NCBI RefSeq assembly: GCF_001522585.2
Contig: NZ_CP013373.1
Span: 1,984,001-2,048,000, forward strand
DNA length: 64,000 nucleotides
Source: Burkholderia sp. NRF60-BP8
GTDB taxonomy: Bacteria; Pseudomonadota; Gammaproteobacteria; Burkholderiales; Burkholderiaceae
Direction of reading: 5' to 3'
Below the pieces are notes generated by a model. It had not been told where the DNA came from. It was given only the letters and a program-made list of their open reading frames with translations, and did no database searches. Shown one piece after another: positions 46,403 through 55,401 of the stretch; positions within the stretch are counted from its first letter, which is position 1; each line of letters begins with the position of its first letter. Both the position numbers and the translations under genes were made by a program.

Positions 46403-47248
46403 ATGTGTCTGATTGCCTTCGACTGGCAGCCCGATGCCGCCGCCGGTCCCGTCTTTACCCTCGCCGCCAATCGCGACGAGTTCTTTCGCCGGACCAGCGC
46501 GCCGCTCTCGTGGTGGGAGGACGTGCCGGGCGTACTGGCCGGCCGCGATCTCGAAGCGGGCGGCACGTGGCTCGGCGTATCGCGCGACGGCCGCTTCGCC
46601 GCGCTGACCAACTACCGCGCGCCGTTCGACATCCGCGCGGGCGCGCCGACCCGCGGCAAGCTGGTATCCGACTTTCTCGGCGGCGCGTCCGTCGCGCCGC
46701 TCGACTATCTCGCGCAACTTGCCGAACACGCGGCCGTGTACAACGGCTTCAACCTGCTCGTCGGCGACTGGCGCCGGCGCGAACTCGCATGGTTCTGCAA
46801 CCGCGCGCCCGAGGGCGAAAGCCGCGTCGCCGCGCCCGTCGCGATAGCACCGGGCGTGCATGCGCTGTCGAATGCGCGGCTCGACACGCCCTGGCCGAAA
46901 GTGGTGCGCAAGCGCGCGGAGCTCGGCACGCTGCTCACCGACAATCCGACCCCGTCGCTCGACGAACTGATCGCGCTGATGCGCGACCCGCACGTCGCCG
47001 ACGACGACGCACTGCCGCACACGGGCATTCCGATCGAGCGCGAGCGTGCGCTGTCGGCCGCGTTCATCGAAACGCCCGAATACGGCACGCGCGGCACCAC
47101 GGCGCTGCGCGTCACGATGAAGGAAGGCGTGCGGCTGACGGTCGAGGTCAAGGAGCGCAGCGACGACGACGGCTCGCACCGGACCGTCCGCCCGGGCGCG
47201 TTCGAGCGCGCGTTCGCGTTCGATATCGACGCGACGCGACCGCGCTGA
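46403..47248 (+). CDS. NRDE (TANGO2-like) family protein
   Basis: A 281-residue protein of the NRDE/DUF833 group, named for the N-R-D-E motif found here in TLAANRDEFFRR. The Met-Cys start (MCLIAFDWQP) places a possible N-terminal nucleophile Cys at position 2, as in Ntn-type hydrolases. Eukaryotic TANGO2 is linked to haem trafficking and metabolic disease, but the bacterial role is not known. The ATG at 46403 was chosen from this motif; a longer frame upstream lies mostly inside ygfZ. Confidence 0.85.
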   Translation: MCLIAFDWQPDAAAGPVFTLAANRDEFFRRTSAPLSWWEDVPGVLAGRDLEAGGTWLGVSRDGRFAALTNYRAPFDIRAGAPTRGKLVSDFLGGASVAPLDYLAQLAEHAAVYNGFNLLVGDWRRRELAWFCNRAPEGESRVAAPVAIAPGVHALSNARLDTPWPKVVRKRAELGTLLTDNPTPSLDELIALMRDPHVADDDALPHTGIPIERERALSAAFIETPEYGTRGTTALRVTMKEGVRLTVEVKERSDDDGSHRTVRPGAFERAFAFDIDATRPR

Positions 47249-47264
47249 GCGCACGCCTTGCGCG

Positions 47265-47711
47265 CTACGGCGCGCGTGCCATCTCGACGTGCGGCACGCC
47301 GGCCTCGACGAACGGTTCGCCGACCGCCGCGAACCCGTGCCGCAGATAGAACGACACCGCCGAATCCTGTGCGTACAGCCGCACGACGGCTTCGCCGCGA
47401 CGCCGCGCGGCGTCCAGCAGCGCATTCAGCACGGCCGACCCGACACCCTGCCCGCGCATGTCGGCGAGCACCGCGACGCGGCCGATCGTGCCGGACGGCA
47501 GCAACCGCCCCGTCGCGACCGCGCGGCGCAGCCCTGTCGCCGCATCGGTCCGGTACGCGACCGCATGCAGCGACAGCGGATCGTCGTCGTCGAGTTCCCA
47601 TTCCGGCGGAATCTGCTGTTCGCGCACGAACACCGCGTCGCGAATCCGCGCAGCGTCGCCGCCCAGCACCGTCCAGTCGCCCGTTTCCACTTCGCCCGCG
47701 CCGTTCGTCAT
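47265..47711 (-). CDS. GNAT-family N-acetyltransferase, ElaA-like
   Basis: A 148-residue acetyltransferase. The acetyl-CoA-binding motif A reads VAVLADMRGQGVGSAVLNAL. The start region with RDAVFVREQQIPPEWELDD is typical of the ElaA group. The substrate is unknown. It follows the esterase gene by 27 bp on the same strand, so both may be cotranscribed. Confidence 0.87.
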   Translation of the reverse strand: MTNGAGEVETGDWTVLGGDAARIRDAVFVREQQIPPEWELDDDDPLSLHAVAYRTDAATGLRRAVATGRLLPSGTIGRVAVLADMRGQGVGSAVLNALLDAARRRGEAVVRLYAQDSAVSFYLRHGFAAVGEPFVEAGVPHVEMARAP

Positions 47712-47738
47712 CGCAGCTCTCCCGCGGCATGCGCGCCG

Positions 47739-48698
47739 TCAAACCTCGTCGAATGCAGCCTTCAGCGCCGCGACCGCATCGGCATGCGCGGCCCGCACCT
47801 CCGGCACGTAGCCGCCCATCTTGAAGAATTCGTGGATCATCCCCGGATAGCGGACCAGCGTGACCGTGTTGCCGGCCGCGCGCAACTTGTCCGCGTACGC
47901 GGCGCCCTCGTCGCTCAACGGATCGAATTCGGCCGTCGCGATCCAGGCCGGCGCGACACCCGCGAACGACGGCGCATCGCGCGTGCCGTCGAGCGGCGCG
48001 AAACGCCAGTCGTCGCGGTCCGCCCGATCGCGCACGTATTGCGTGAAGAACCACTGGATCGTGTCCTGCGTCAGCAGGTAGCCGTTCGCGAGCCGTGCAT
48101 GCGATTCGGTGTCCTGGTAACCCGTCACGCCCGGATAGATCAGCAGTTGCAGCGCAAGACGGATGCCCGCGTCGCGCGCGAGCACCGCGCAGACCGTCGC
48201 GAGCGTCCCGCCCGCACTGTCGCCGCCAACGGCCAGCCGCGCGGCGTCGATGCCGAACGCGGCGGCCTCGCGATGCAGCCACTGCAATGCGTCGTCCGCG
48301 TCGTTCACCGCGGTCGGAAACCGGTGTTCGGGCGCGAGCCGGTAGCCGACCGACAGCACCGCGCATTGCGCATCGTGCGCGAACATCCGGCACAGCGCAT
48401 CGTGCGTGTCGACGCTGCCGACCGTGAAGCCGCCGCCGTGGTAGTACACGAGCGCGGGCAGCGGCTCCGCCAGGCTCGGCTCGACCGGCAGATACAGCCG
48501 CGCACCGATCGTGCGGCCGTCCCGCGTCGGCACGACGCATGCCTCCACCGAATGCATCGGCGCCGGCGCGACGTCGAGGATCGGCGCGCTCTTCTCGTAC
48601 GCGGCGCGCGCCTGCTGCGGCGTCTGGTGGTGATACGACGGACGTTTCGCGCGCTCGATCATGTCGAGCACCTGGGCGATCTTCGGATTCAGCGGCAT
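47739..48698 (-). CDS. Alpha/beta hydrolase of the hormone-sensitive lipase family
   Basis: A serine esterase of 319 residues from the ATG at 48696-48698 (MPLNPKIAQVLDMIERAKRP). The oxyanion motif HGGG (87-90) and nucleophile elbow GDSAGG (159-164, S161) define the HSL group; the acid is in AEFDPLSDEG and the His in GMIHEFF. The longer frame upstream is low-complexity and is rejected. Substrates are probably short-chain esters; the physiological one is unknown. Confidence 0.9.
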   Translation of the reverse strand: MPLNPKIAQVLDMIERAKRPSYHHQTPQQARAAYEKSAPILDVAPAPMHSVEACVVPTRDGRTIGARLYLPVEPSLAEPLPALVYYHGGGFTVGSVDTHDALCRMFAHDAQCAVLSVGYRLAPEHRFPTAVNDADDALQWLHREAAAFGIDAARLAVGGDSAGGTLATVCAVLARDAGIRLALQLLIYPGVTGYQDTESHARLANGYLLTQDTIQWFFTQYVRDRADRDDWRFAPLDGTRDAPSFAGVAPAWIATAEFDPLSDEGAAYADKLRAAGNTVTLVRYPGMIHEFFKMGGYVPEVRAAHADAVAALKAAFDEV

Positions 48699-48812
48699 CG
48701 GTGTGGACGGCGCCCGCGTGGCGCCGTGAACGGACAAGCGTGACATGATGCCACGCGCGCGGCCGGCGGGCGCGGCGCGCGGTGCGCCGGCCCGCCCGTG
48801 CGCCCAAACGAG

Positions 48813-48844
48813 ACGGCCCTGCCTCATCGAAGGGACAGGGCCGT
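48813..48844 (-). terminator. Hairpin after the thioesterase gene
   Basis: ACGGCCCTG (48813-48821) and CAGGGCCGT (48836-48844) form a 9-bp stem. On the minus strand the following bases are only moderately T-rich (CTCGTTTGG), so it may be a weak terminator. Confidence 0.5.
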
Positions 48845-48857
48845 GCGCGACGGATGC

Positions 48858-49337
48858 TTACGCGTCGCTCGGGCCGGGCTGGGCGTCAGGCGCGGTGCGC
48901 GAGCGTTGCCGCTTGATGTCGCGGCCGACCGCGAGCCGCCGCATGTACTTGAACGTACCGAGCGCCTTCGCGACGAAATTGCCGTCGCTGTCGCGCACTT
49001 CGCCTTCGCAGTAGGCCATCGTCGTCGAGCGGTGCATCACGCGCCCGTAAGCGCGCAATTCGCCGCGGCCCGGCTGCATGAAGTTCACCTTCATCTCGAC
49101 CGTGACGACGCCGACGCCGTCGTCGGTCAGGCTGCGCGCCGCCATCGCGAGCGCGATGTCGGCGAGCGTCATCGTCACGCCGCCGTGCGCGATGCTCCAC
49201 GTGTTCATGTGGCGCTCCTCGAGCGGCAGCGCGATCTCGCTCGCGCCATCCTTCGCGGACACCAGTTGCACGCCGAGCAGATCGACGAACGGGCTTTCGA
49301 TCGACGGGCCTTCCGTCGGGGTTGCCGCGTCGCTCAT
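48858..49337 (-). CDS. PaaI/hotdog-fold thioesterase
   Basis: A 159-residue hotdog-fold acyl-CoA thioesterase-like protein. The key helix segment is NTWSIAHGGVTMTLADIALA with the conserved HGG and a following Asp, as in PaaI-type enzymes. The C terminus has a basic tail (VGRDIKRQRSRTAP). The start ATG overlaps the upstream Dabb stop in ATGA (49334-49337), so translation is coupled. The substrate is unknown. Confidence 0.88.
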   Translation of the reverse strand: MSDAATPTEGPSIESPFVDLLGVQLVSAKDGASEIALPLEERHMNTWSIAHGGVTMTLADIALAMAARSLTDDGVGVVTVEMKVNFMQPGRGELRAYGRVMHRSTTMAYCEGEVRDSDGNFVAKALGTFKYMRRLAVGRDIKRQRSRTAPDAQPGPSDA

Positions 49338-49648
49338 CGTGCGTTGTCGACGATGTAGTCGACGCACTCGCGCGATTCGGCCACCGCGACGACGAATTTC
49401 TTCACTTCCTGGTGAACCGGATGCACTTGGTACGCGTCGAGCGCGGCCTTGTCGGCGAAATCGGAGACGAGCACGATGTCGGCGGTCGCGTCGAGGCCCG
49501 GCGTCGCCACGCCGACGTCGATCTGCAAGGTGCCCGGCACGAGATCGCGGCAGCCTTCGAGCTTCTCCTTCAGCTTCAGCGCGTTCTGCGCACGCGTCGC
49601 GCCTTCCGCCGATTCCTTCAACTTCCACATGACGATATGTCTGATCAC
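49334..49648 (-). CDS. Dabb (stress-responsive A/B barrel) domain protein
   Basis: A 104-residue dimeric alpha/beta-barrel protein. The start is the GTG at 49646-49648 (MIRHIVMWKLKESAEG), with GGAG 8-9 nt upstream; the longer open frame above it enters the integrase region and is rejected. Typical parts are HIVMWKLK, DIVLVSDFADKAALDAYQ and HPVHQEVKKFV. The function is unknown; it is coupled to the thioesterase gene. Confidence 0.88.
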   Translation of the reverse strand: MIRHIVMWKLKESAEGATRAQNALKLKEKLEGCRDLVPGTLQIDVGVATPGLDATADIVLVSDFADKAALDAYQVHPVHQEVKKFVVAVAESRECVDYIVDNAR

Positions 49649-49826
49649 TTCGTTCGCTCCTGTTCGTGTTGGTTCGGCTGTTTGCCTGAAATCGTTGCCG
49701 GTTGGGCACTTCACGCCCTTCCACCGTTCGCTTGCGTTCGCCGGAAATCGTGTTCGGCCGAGAAAAAAGGGGTATAAAAGGCGGACATCATGTCGGCCAT
49801 CGAGAGACGATACCCACATTTTCACC

Positions 49827-50570
49827 GTACCGCTTACCGACGTCGAGATCCCACAAGCAAAGGCAGACAACAAGCCTACCAAACTTACCGACGGCAATGG
49901 ACTGTATCTATTGGTGAAGCCGCCCGGCTCCAAGCTCTGGCGTTACAAGTACCGAATTGCCGGGAAGGAAAATCTCTTCGCCATCGGCGAGTACCCCACG
50001 ATCAGCCTTCAAGAGGCTCGCGCAGCGCGTGACCATGCCCGCGAACTCGTCAAGAAGGGACTGCACCCGTCGCATGCGCGACAGGAAGTGCTGTCGGCGC
50101 GTATCGACGAAGGCAAAGCAACTTTTCGCGCAATCAGCGACGAGTGGCTGGAGAAGAAGCGGAAGACTTGGACCGAGCGGCACTTTGGCGAGATTCTGCG
50201 GATGCTCGAAACCGACGCGTACCCGTACATCGGAAACCGCCCGATGCGCTCTGTCACCGCCCATGACGTGCTTGCTTTGATGCGGCGGGTCGAAGAGCGT
50301 GGTTCCCCTTCTGTAGCGATCAAACTGCGCCAGTACGTGTCCAACGTGTTCCAGTATGCGGTGATCACCCTGCGAGCCGATACAAATCCTGCATCGGTGC
50401 TACGTGGCTCGGTCCTGAAACCACCGACAGAGAATGCTCGGGCGTTGAGCCGTGAAGAGCTGAAGAGGCTCTTTCGCCAGCTTCCGACCTACAGGGGCAG
50501 ACGAACCGCGATTGCGATTCGATTGCTGATGATGCTGCTTCCGCGAACGAGTGTCCGCGCGGACACCTAG
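49827..50570 (+). pseudogene. Tyrosine integrase remnant (N-terminal half, DUF4102 type)
   Basis: It covers the arm-binding DUF4102 domain (PLTDVEIPQAK, then LTDGNGLYLLVKPPGSKLWR and NLFAIGEYPTISLQEARAAR) and the core-binding SAM-like domain up to AIRLLMMLLPR. The frame then changes into a short unrelated tail and stops at 50568-50570, so the whole catalytic domain with its R-H-R-Y residues is missing. Where relatives have the start Met the codon is GTA, and no normal start with a ribosome site is visible. It marks a former genomic island; no tRNA gene lies next to it. Confidence 0.85.
50551..50566. repeat. Perfect 16-bp palindrome at the integrase break
   Basis: GTGTCCGCGCGGACAC is an exact inverted repeat with no loop. 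It sits exactly where integrase similarity ends, and just before the TAG stop. Confidence 0.7.
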
Positions 50571-50616
50571 CTGCTGACCTTTATGAAAAAGGCGCCATTG
50601 ATTGATCGCGTACGTT

Positions 50617-51465
50617 TCAGCAAGGCACTCGGCCACCGCCCATCATGCACCATCGCTGCATCTCCTGTTGCGGAGGCGCATACGGTAGTCCGGTCCTCGG
50701 ATCGATGTGGTCATACTGCCCCGTGGGATGTCGAGCCCTCCACGCGGCTTGGTCGGCATACTGTTGCTCGATCGCGGCTTGCTCTCGTGCCAGATCGGCC
50801 TTCTGCGCATCGTCGAGTTTCTTCGTCATGGTCACGAGCCGCGCGAACTTTGGATCGCGAACATCCTGCAGGGGCGGTAACGGTGGCGCAGGCGGCATGA
50901 TAAGCACAGGGCCGGTGTATTTCGGTATCGGCAACTTGGACGGTCGGCCAAACTTTGCCGCCATATTCATCTCCCACAACGCAGCGTCCATTCCGAGCGC
51001 ATGTTCGTAGTCGCGATTGACGACCGCCAGCGTGACCGTCCCCGACGGCGTCGGCAATGCCTGCAGGGAAGGTGGAAGCGTCTGTCGAGCCTCGGGATAA
51101 ATGGTGCGGGCATAAGCGATTGCTGCGACGGAGTACTGCTGCAGCACTGCCTCGTACGCTTCCAGTATCTGCGCTCGATCATAGCCGCCAGGATTCTCAA
51201 ACATCGGCTTATATGCCAACACTTTCTGGCTATACAACGCATTCGCATTCCGCTGCTCTGCGGCAAACCGTTGTTGAGGATCCGTCGGCGCAGACGCCGA
51301 TAGGGGCGCACACCCTGAAAACACGCTGGCGACAAGCAATATCCCGACTGTCGCGCGCACAAGCAACGAGCGTTGACGCGACATATCCGCGATCATCTGG
51401 TTGACCAAGGCGAGCGGCGACGAGAGTCGTGGGTTTGACGGCGTAATCTTGTGGACCCCTGCCAT
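50617..51465 (-). CDS. Unrecognised lipoprotein of the accessory region
   Basis: A 282-residue protein that I cannot assign. From the ATG at 51465 (GAGGG 6 nt upstream) a 27-residue basic stretch precedes a lipoprotein signal ending VFSGC; a start at Met28 (51384) would give a normal-length signal but has a poor ribosome site. The mature part has a helical region (FAAEQRNANALYSQKVLAYK), a Pro-rich segment (LIMPPAPPLPPLQ), a charged helix (KKLDDAQKADLAREQAAIEQ) and a short tail ending in QRWCMMGGGRVPC. Base composition is lower in GC than the core genes around it, which suggests transfer. Confidence 0.7.
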   Translation of the reverse strand: MAGVHKITPSNPRLSSPLALVNQMIADMSRQRSLLVRATVGILLVASVFSGCAPLSASAPTDPQQRFAAEQRNANALYSQKVLAYKPMFENPGGYDRAQILEAYEAVLQQYSVAAIAYARTIYPEARQTLPPSLQALPTPSGTVTLAVVNRDYEHALGMDAALWEMNMAAKFGRPSKLPIPKYTGPVLIMPPAPPLPPLQDVRDPKFARLVTMTKKLDDAQKADLAREQAAIEQQYADQAAWRARHPTGQYDHIDPRTGLPYAPPQQEMQRWCMMGGGRVPC

Positions 51466-51597
51466 GTGCGTCCCTCGTTGTGAGATGTTAGTCCGCAGAG
51501 TTTAGCGGAAACCTAGTCAAACGAGACCGATCGGTATACGTTCCCCAAAAATGCGCCGCTGCCTTCCCGTAGACGCGGCGCAAAGGACGGAGAAAAC

Positions 51598-52095
51598 ATG
51601 AAACTAGTGCGTAGCCTCCTCTTTGCGGCAAGCATTGGTATGGCTTCGATCAGCCACGCTCAGATCTCGTGTCCACCAGGCACAATTGCTTATGGCACCG
51701 ATCAGTCGACGAGCGTCTGTGGCCCGGCTCCGCGCCAAGCACGCGGCAATTCACAGCAGCAACAGGCACCTGTCCGGTGGGAATCCCGGTGAGGAGCCAT
51801 TGCCACCGACGGCAAGGTCGGTGCGCTGGGGGCGTCGATGGGACTCGATACCCAGCAGGCGGCTGAACGTGCCGCGATGGCCGACTGCGCCGCCAAAGGC
51901 GGCCCGCATTGCGAGATTGAAGTGTCTTTCTCCAACGGCTGCGGAGCAATGGTCGTGGGCCAGACCACGCACAACTCCAATTACGGCACCACGTTAGACG
52001 AGGCAACAGCAAAGGCGCTGAAGACATGTAACGCAGCCGACAGCGGCTGTCGCGTGTTCTATTCCGGTTGCAGCCTGCCCAGGGCGATCCAGTAA
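51598..52095 (+). pseudogene. DUF4189 protein gene interrupted by an in-frame TGA
   Basis: The first frame (51598-51792) encodes a signal peptide (MKLVRSLLFAASIGMASISHA) and a short Cys/Gln-rich region ending APVRWESR. The second part (51793-52095), in the same frame, continues GAIATDGKVGALGASM and the DUF4189 core with CAAKGGPHCEIEVSF and NGCGAMVVG. The stop is TGA at 51790-51792, just where DUF4189 proteins usually have Trp before GAIA; a single TGG to TGA change explains it. A sequencing error or read-through cannot be excluded. Confidence 0.82.
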
Positions 52096-52181
52096 GTACG
52101 CCCAGCGGCAGCCCGCGCGAGACAGTCTGAAGGCTTGCGCCTAGCCAGATACTCTCTCTGTTGAGCCTTCGAACGGTCAAG

Positions 52182-52460
52182 TTACTTTGGCTCCGCCACC
52201 ATCTCGTCCGCCGGATAGAGCTGCAGCATCGCGCGCGCAGCCTCTACGTTGGACGTCGTCAACCATTCCTCCCAGTCGTCGGGCCGCAGGATCACGACAG
52301 ACCGCTTCTCGTCGGCCGGCTTGTGCATGTGCGACATCAGCGGGTGGCCGTCGGCGTTGACGGTAAGCATCGCCATCGCATTGACGTCCGTGCCGTCCCG
52401 GCGACGCAGCGTTTGCCAGATGCCGGCAACGCACATCGTCGGGCGGTCGATTACACCGAT
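52182..52460 (-). pseudogene. C-terminal fragment of an SRAP (YedK/HMCES-type) protein gene
   Basis: The frame encodes RPTMCVAGIWQTLRR, then AMLTVNADGHPLMSHMHKPA and DEKRSVVILRPDDWEEWL, the C-terminal part of SOS-response-associated peptidase proteins that crosslink to abasic sites. The N-terminal part with the catalytic Cys2 is absent; upstream sequence in all frames does not continue it before the arsH stop at 52636. It is therefore a decayed fragment at the island-ars boundary. Confidence 0.75.
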
Positions 52461-52635
52461 ACGCGTATTGCCCGAGCACCCGTGGCGCCGTATCTCGAGG
52501 TTCGAGGAGCGCGAGCATACCGACGTCGAGTTGCACGGCCGATATCGATCCAGAAAACGCCCGGCGCCGGGCTCGTCACGCCACGCCGAGATGTGTCCCG
52601 CCACGCCCCACCCCGGCTCGTCCTTCCGTAGGACG

Positions 52636-53358
52636 CTAGATGCTTCGCTGATTCACACGCCGTGAAAGCGCTTCGGCGCTCTCCTTCCGCTCGCTGTACC
52701 GATCGACCAGGTACGGGCCGATGTCTCTCGTCAGCAACGTAAACTTCACCAATTCTTCCATCACGTCCACGACACGATCGAAATAAGCGGATGGCTTCAT
52801 CCGCCCCGCTTCGTCGAATTCCATGAAAGCCTTCGCCACCGACGACTGGTTCGGGATGGTCAGCATGCGCATCCAGCGTCCGAGCACCCGCATCTGGTTC
52901 ACCGCGTTGAACGACTGCGAACCGCCGCTGACCTGCATCACCGCGAGCGTCTTGCCCTGCGTCGGTCGCACGGCGCCGACCGACAGCGGAATCCAGTCGA
53001 CCTGCGACTTCATGATGCCCGTCATCGCGCCGTGCCGCTCCGGCGAGCACCACACCATCCCTTCCGACCACGTCACCTGTTCGCGAAGCTCGACGACCTT
53101 CGGATGACTGTCGGGCGCGTCGTCCGGCAGAGGCAGTCCGCTCGGATTGAACACGCGGGCTTCGGCGCCCATCGCCGTGAGCAAGCGTGCCGCTTCCTCG
53201 ACCAGCAGGCGGCTGAACGAGCGCTCGCGGAGCGAGCCATAGAGCAGCAGAATCCGGGGAGGATGCGTCGACGGCGCCGCCGGCCGCAATTGGGCAGCAT
53301 CCGGCACGCGGAACTGCTCGGTGTCGAGTTGCGGTAGATCGTTCGTGTCGTCGGTCAT
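52636..53358 (-). CDS. arsH: ArsH, NADPH-dependent FMN reductase / organoarsenical oxidase
   Basis: A flavodoxin-like enzyme that in other bacteria oxidises trivalent methylarsenicals and gives arsenic or oxidative stress resistance. It has 240 residues with the FMN phosphate loop [16 protein letters not shown] and the later [20 protein letters not shown]. It is the last gene of the arsR-arsC-acr3-arsH operon, 20 bp after acr3. Confidence 0.94.
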   Translation of the reverse strand: MTDDTNDLPQLDTEQFRVPDAAQLRPAAPSTHPPRILLLYGSLRERSFSRLLVEEAARLLTAMGAEARVFNPSGLPLPDDAPDSHPKVVELREQVTWSEGMVWCSPERHGAMTGIMKSQVDWIPLSVGAVRPTQGKTLAVMQVSGGSQSFNAVNQMRVLGRWMRMLTIPNQSSVAKAFMEFDEAGRMKPSAYFDRVVDVMEELVKFTLLTRDIGPYLVDRYSERKESAEALSRRVNQRSI

Positions 53359-53378
53359 CTGCAGATTCTTCGGTGTAC

Positions 53379-54452
53379 TCAGGCCCGATGCTCATACCAG
53401 CCCTTCGACCGGTTGACGACACGCACGACCAGCAACATCGCCGGCACCTCGACCAGCACGCCGACGACGGTCGCCAGCGCGGCGCCCGAGTGAAATCCGA
53501 ACAGGCTGATCGCCGCGGCGACGGCCAGTTCGAAGAAGTTGGATGCACCGATGAGCGCCGACGGACATGCCACGCTGTGCTTCTCGCCGACCGTGCGGTT
53601 GAGCCAGTAGGCCAATGCCGAATTGAAGAACACCTGAATCAGGATCGGCACCGCCAACAGCGCGATCACGAGCGGCTGCGCCAGAATCGCGTCGCCTTGA
53701 AAGGCGAACAGGAGGACGAGCGTCACGAGGAGCGCGGCGATCGACCAGGGAGCAGTCCTCACCATTGCGGCATCGAATGCAGCCGCGCCCTTGGCGAGCA
53801 GGCGCTTGCGCCACAACTGCGCGAAGATGACCGGAATGACGATGTACAGCACGACCGAGGCGAGCAGCGTCGCCCACGGTACGGTGATCGCCGACATGCC
53901 GAGCAGCAGCCCGACCATCGGTGCGAACGCGATCACCATGATGCTGTCGTTCAGCGCGACCTGCGACAACGTGAACAGCGGGTCGCCGCCCGTGAGTCGA
54001 CTCCACACGAACACCATCGCCGTACACGGCGCCGCGGCCAGCAGAATCAGGCCCGCGATGTAGCTGTCGAGCTGGTCCGTCGGCAACACCGGTGCGAACA
54101 GATGGCGAATGAACAGCCAGCCCAGGCATGCCATCGAGAACGGCTTGACGAGCCAGTTCACGACAAGTGTGACGCCGATGCCCTTCATGTGTCGACGTAC
54201 CTCGTGCAACGCGGCGAAGTCGACCTTGACGAGCATCGGAACGATCATCACCCAGATCAGCAGCCCGACGGGCAGATTGACCTGCGCGTATTCGATCCGG
54301 CCGAGCTGCCGGAACAAACCGGGCAGCACCCGGCCGAGCGCGATACCCGCGACGATGCACAGCGCGACCCAGAGCGTGAGGTAGCGTTCGAAGAAATTGA
54401 TGGCCGGCTTGGCAGCGGCCTTGCTCGGCGGGGCGGTGTCGTACGCGGTCAT
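53379..54452 (-). CDS. acr3: Arsenite efflux permease Acr3
   Basis: An inner-membrane arsenite exporter of the Acr3/BASS group. It has 357 residues and ten hydrophobic segments. The conserved cysteine lies in [12 protein letters not shown], and [18 protein letters not shown] is the second family motif. Membership in Acr3 rather than ArsB is clear from length and these motifs. It lies 64 bp after arsC. Confidence 0.93.
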   Translation of the reverse strand: MTAYDTAPPSKAAAKPAINFFERYLTLWVALCIVAGIALGRVLPGLFRQLGRIEYAQVNLPVGLLIWVMIVPMLVKVDFAALHEVRRHMKGIGVTLVVNWLVKPFSMACLGWLFIRHLFAPVLPTDQLDSYIAGLILLAAAPCTAMVFVWSRLTGGDPLFTLSQVALNDSIMVIAFAPMVGLLLGMSAITVPWATLLASVVLYIVIPVIFAQLWRKRLLAKGAAAFDAAMVRTAPWSIAALLVTLVLLFAFQGDAILAQPLVIALLAVPILIQVFFNSALAYWLNRTVGEKHSVACPSALIGASNFFELAVAAAISLFGFHSGAALATVVGVLVEVPAMLLVVRVVNRSKGWYEHRA

Positions 54453-54516
54453 TGCACGGGGTTCGGTCTCGAAGGCGTCGCCCGCCGCTCACGTCGGCGG
54501 GCCGTCGTACGGGCGA

Positions 54517-55011
54517 TCAATGTCGCGCGATATCGGTCAATGCGTGCTGAAGCTCGGCATTGCTCATGCGCTCGAGCGGCAACGCCAGCAACTGCAGCAT
54601 GCGATAGCCGATCGCTTGACGCGTCAGGTCGAACGCCAGTCGCCTGCCTTCGTCACCGCCGGCCGCATTCGACGGATCGGCGTAACCCCAATGGACCTTG
54701 ACGGGGCTGCCGGGCCAGTACGGACACGTTTCGGCTGCCGCACTATCGCACACCGTGATGACGACACGCATCTCGGGCGCGCCGTCGCCGGCGAATTCGT
54801 CCCAGCTTTTGCTGCGGTATCCGTCAACGTCGACGCCGGCGTTCGTCAACGCCTCCAGCGCGAACGGGTTGACGCGACCGCTCGGCGCGCTGCCGGCGCT
54901 GTACGCCCGGACGTCCTTGCCGAGCGTCGCGGCCCAGAAATTGAGCATGCCCTCCGCCAGCACGCTGCGGGCGGAGTTGTGGGTGCAGAGAATCAGTACG
55001 TTCGTGGTCAT
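54517..55011 (-). CDS. arsC: Arsenate reductase, low-molecular-weight phosphatase type
   Basis: It reduces arsenate to arsenite for export. It has 164 residues with the CX5R P-loop CTHNSARS (C9-R15) and two further cysteines (C88 in ITVCDSA and C96 in ETCPYWPG) that resemble the relay pair of thioredoxin-coupled ArsC, with one extra residue of spacing. A DP motif (YADPSNAAGG) supplies the general acid. It follows arsR by 30 bp. Confidence 0.93.
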   Translation of the reverse strand: MTTNVLILCTHNSARSVLAEGMLNFWAATLGKDVRAYSAGSAPSGRVNPFALEALTNAGVDVDGYRSKSWDEFAGDGAPEMRVVITVCDSAAAETCPYWPGSPVKVHWGYADPSNAAGGDEGRRLAFDLTRQAIGYRMLQLLALPLERMSNAELQHALTDIARH

Positions 55012-55041
55012 GGGCGATGCACGCGCATGCGTGTCGGGGCG

Positions 55042-55377
55042 TCAGGATTGGCAGCGATCGGGCGTCGGGCACGCCACCACCGGCGAACAGGGATTCCCGC
55101 CGCAGCAGTTCTCGGTGAGGTAGGCCAGCAAGCCGTTCATCGTCGCGAAATTTCCGCAATAGAACACGAAGCGGCCTTCTTGCCGGCTCGTCACGAGTTG
55201 CGCATGCGCGAGCTCCTTCAAATGGAACGACAGCGACGACGGCGGCACGTCCAGCAACGTGGCGATCTGCCCGGCCGGCATGCCTTCCGGCCCGGCCTGG
55301 ACGAGCGCACGAAACACCGCGAGCCGGGATTCGTGTGCGAGCGCTGCAAGCGCAGCGATGATCTGATTTGTTTCCAT
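55042..55377 (-). CDS. arsR: ArsR-family arsenic-responsive repressor
   Basis: A 111-residue winged-helix repressor. The recognition part is LLDVPPSSLSFHLKELAHA; the ELCVCDL metal motif of E. coli ArsR is missing. Instead the C terminus is Cys-rich (C91, C92, C97, C103, C109 in ENCCGGNPCSP and ACPTPDRC), resembling ArsR types that bind As(III) through C-terminal cysteines. The ATG at 55375-55377 lies inside the operator, and the -10 predicts a transcript beginning at or next to the ATG. Confidence 0.93.
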   Translation of the reverse strand: METNQIIAALAALAHESRLAVFRALVQAGPEGMPAGQIATLLDVPPSSLSFHLKELAHAQLVTSRQEGRFVFYCGNFATMNGLLAYLTENCCGGNPCSPVVACPTPDRCQS

Positions 55378-55401
55378 ATTTCCATAATAGTCGAAATATG
55401 G
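55374..55401. promoter_or_regulatory. ArsR operator: 9-bp perfect inverted repeat over the arsR start and -10
   Basis: CCATATTTC (55374-55382) and GAAATATGG (55393-55401) are exact inverted arms around 10 bp. The dyad covers the arsR ATG (55375-55377) and the proposed -10. Its size and symmetry fit a dimeric winged-helix repressor. Confidence 0.8.

Noticed and set aside
49790..50032. ATG-initiated 80-codon frame over the integrase start (MSAIERRYPHFHR)
   Set aside because: It is out of phase with the recognised integrase domain and has no family character. Its ATG position is tempting as the integrase start but would need a frameshift.
52559..52572. GCCCGGCGCCGGGC palindrome after arsH as the operon terminator
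   Set aside because: It has no T run on the minus strand and lies inside degenerate SRAP-like sequence.
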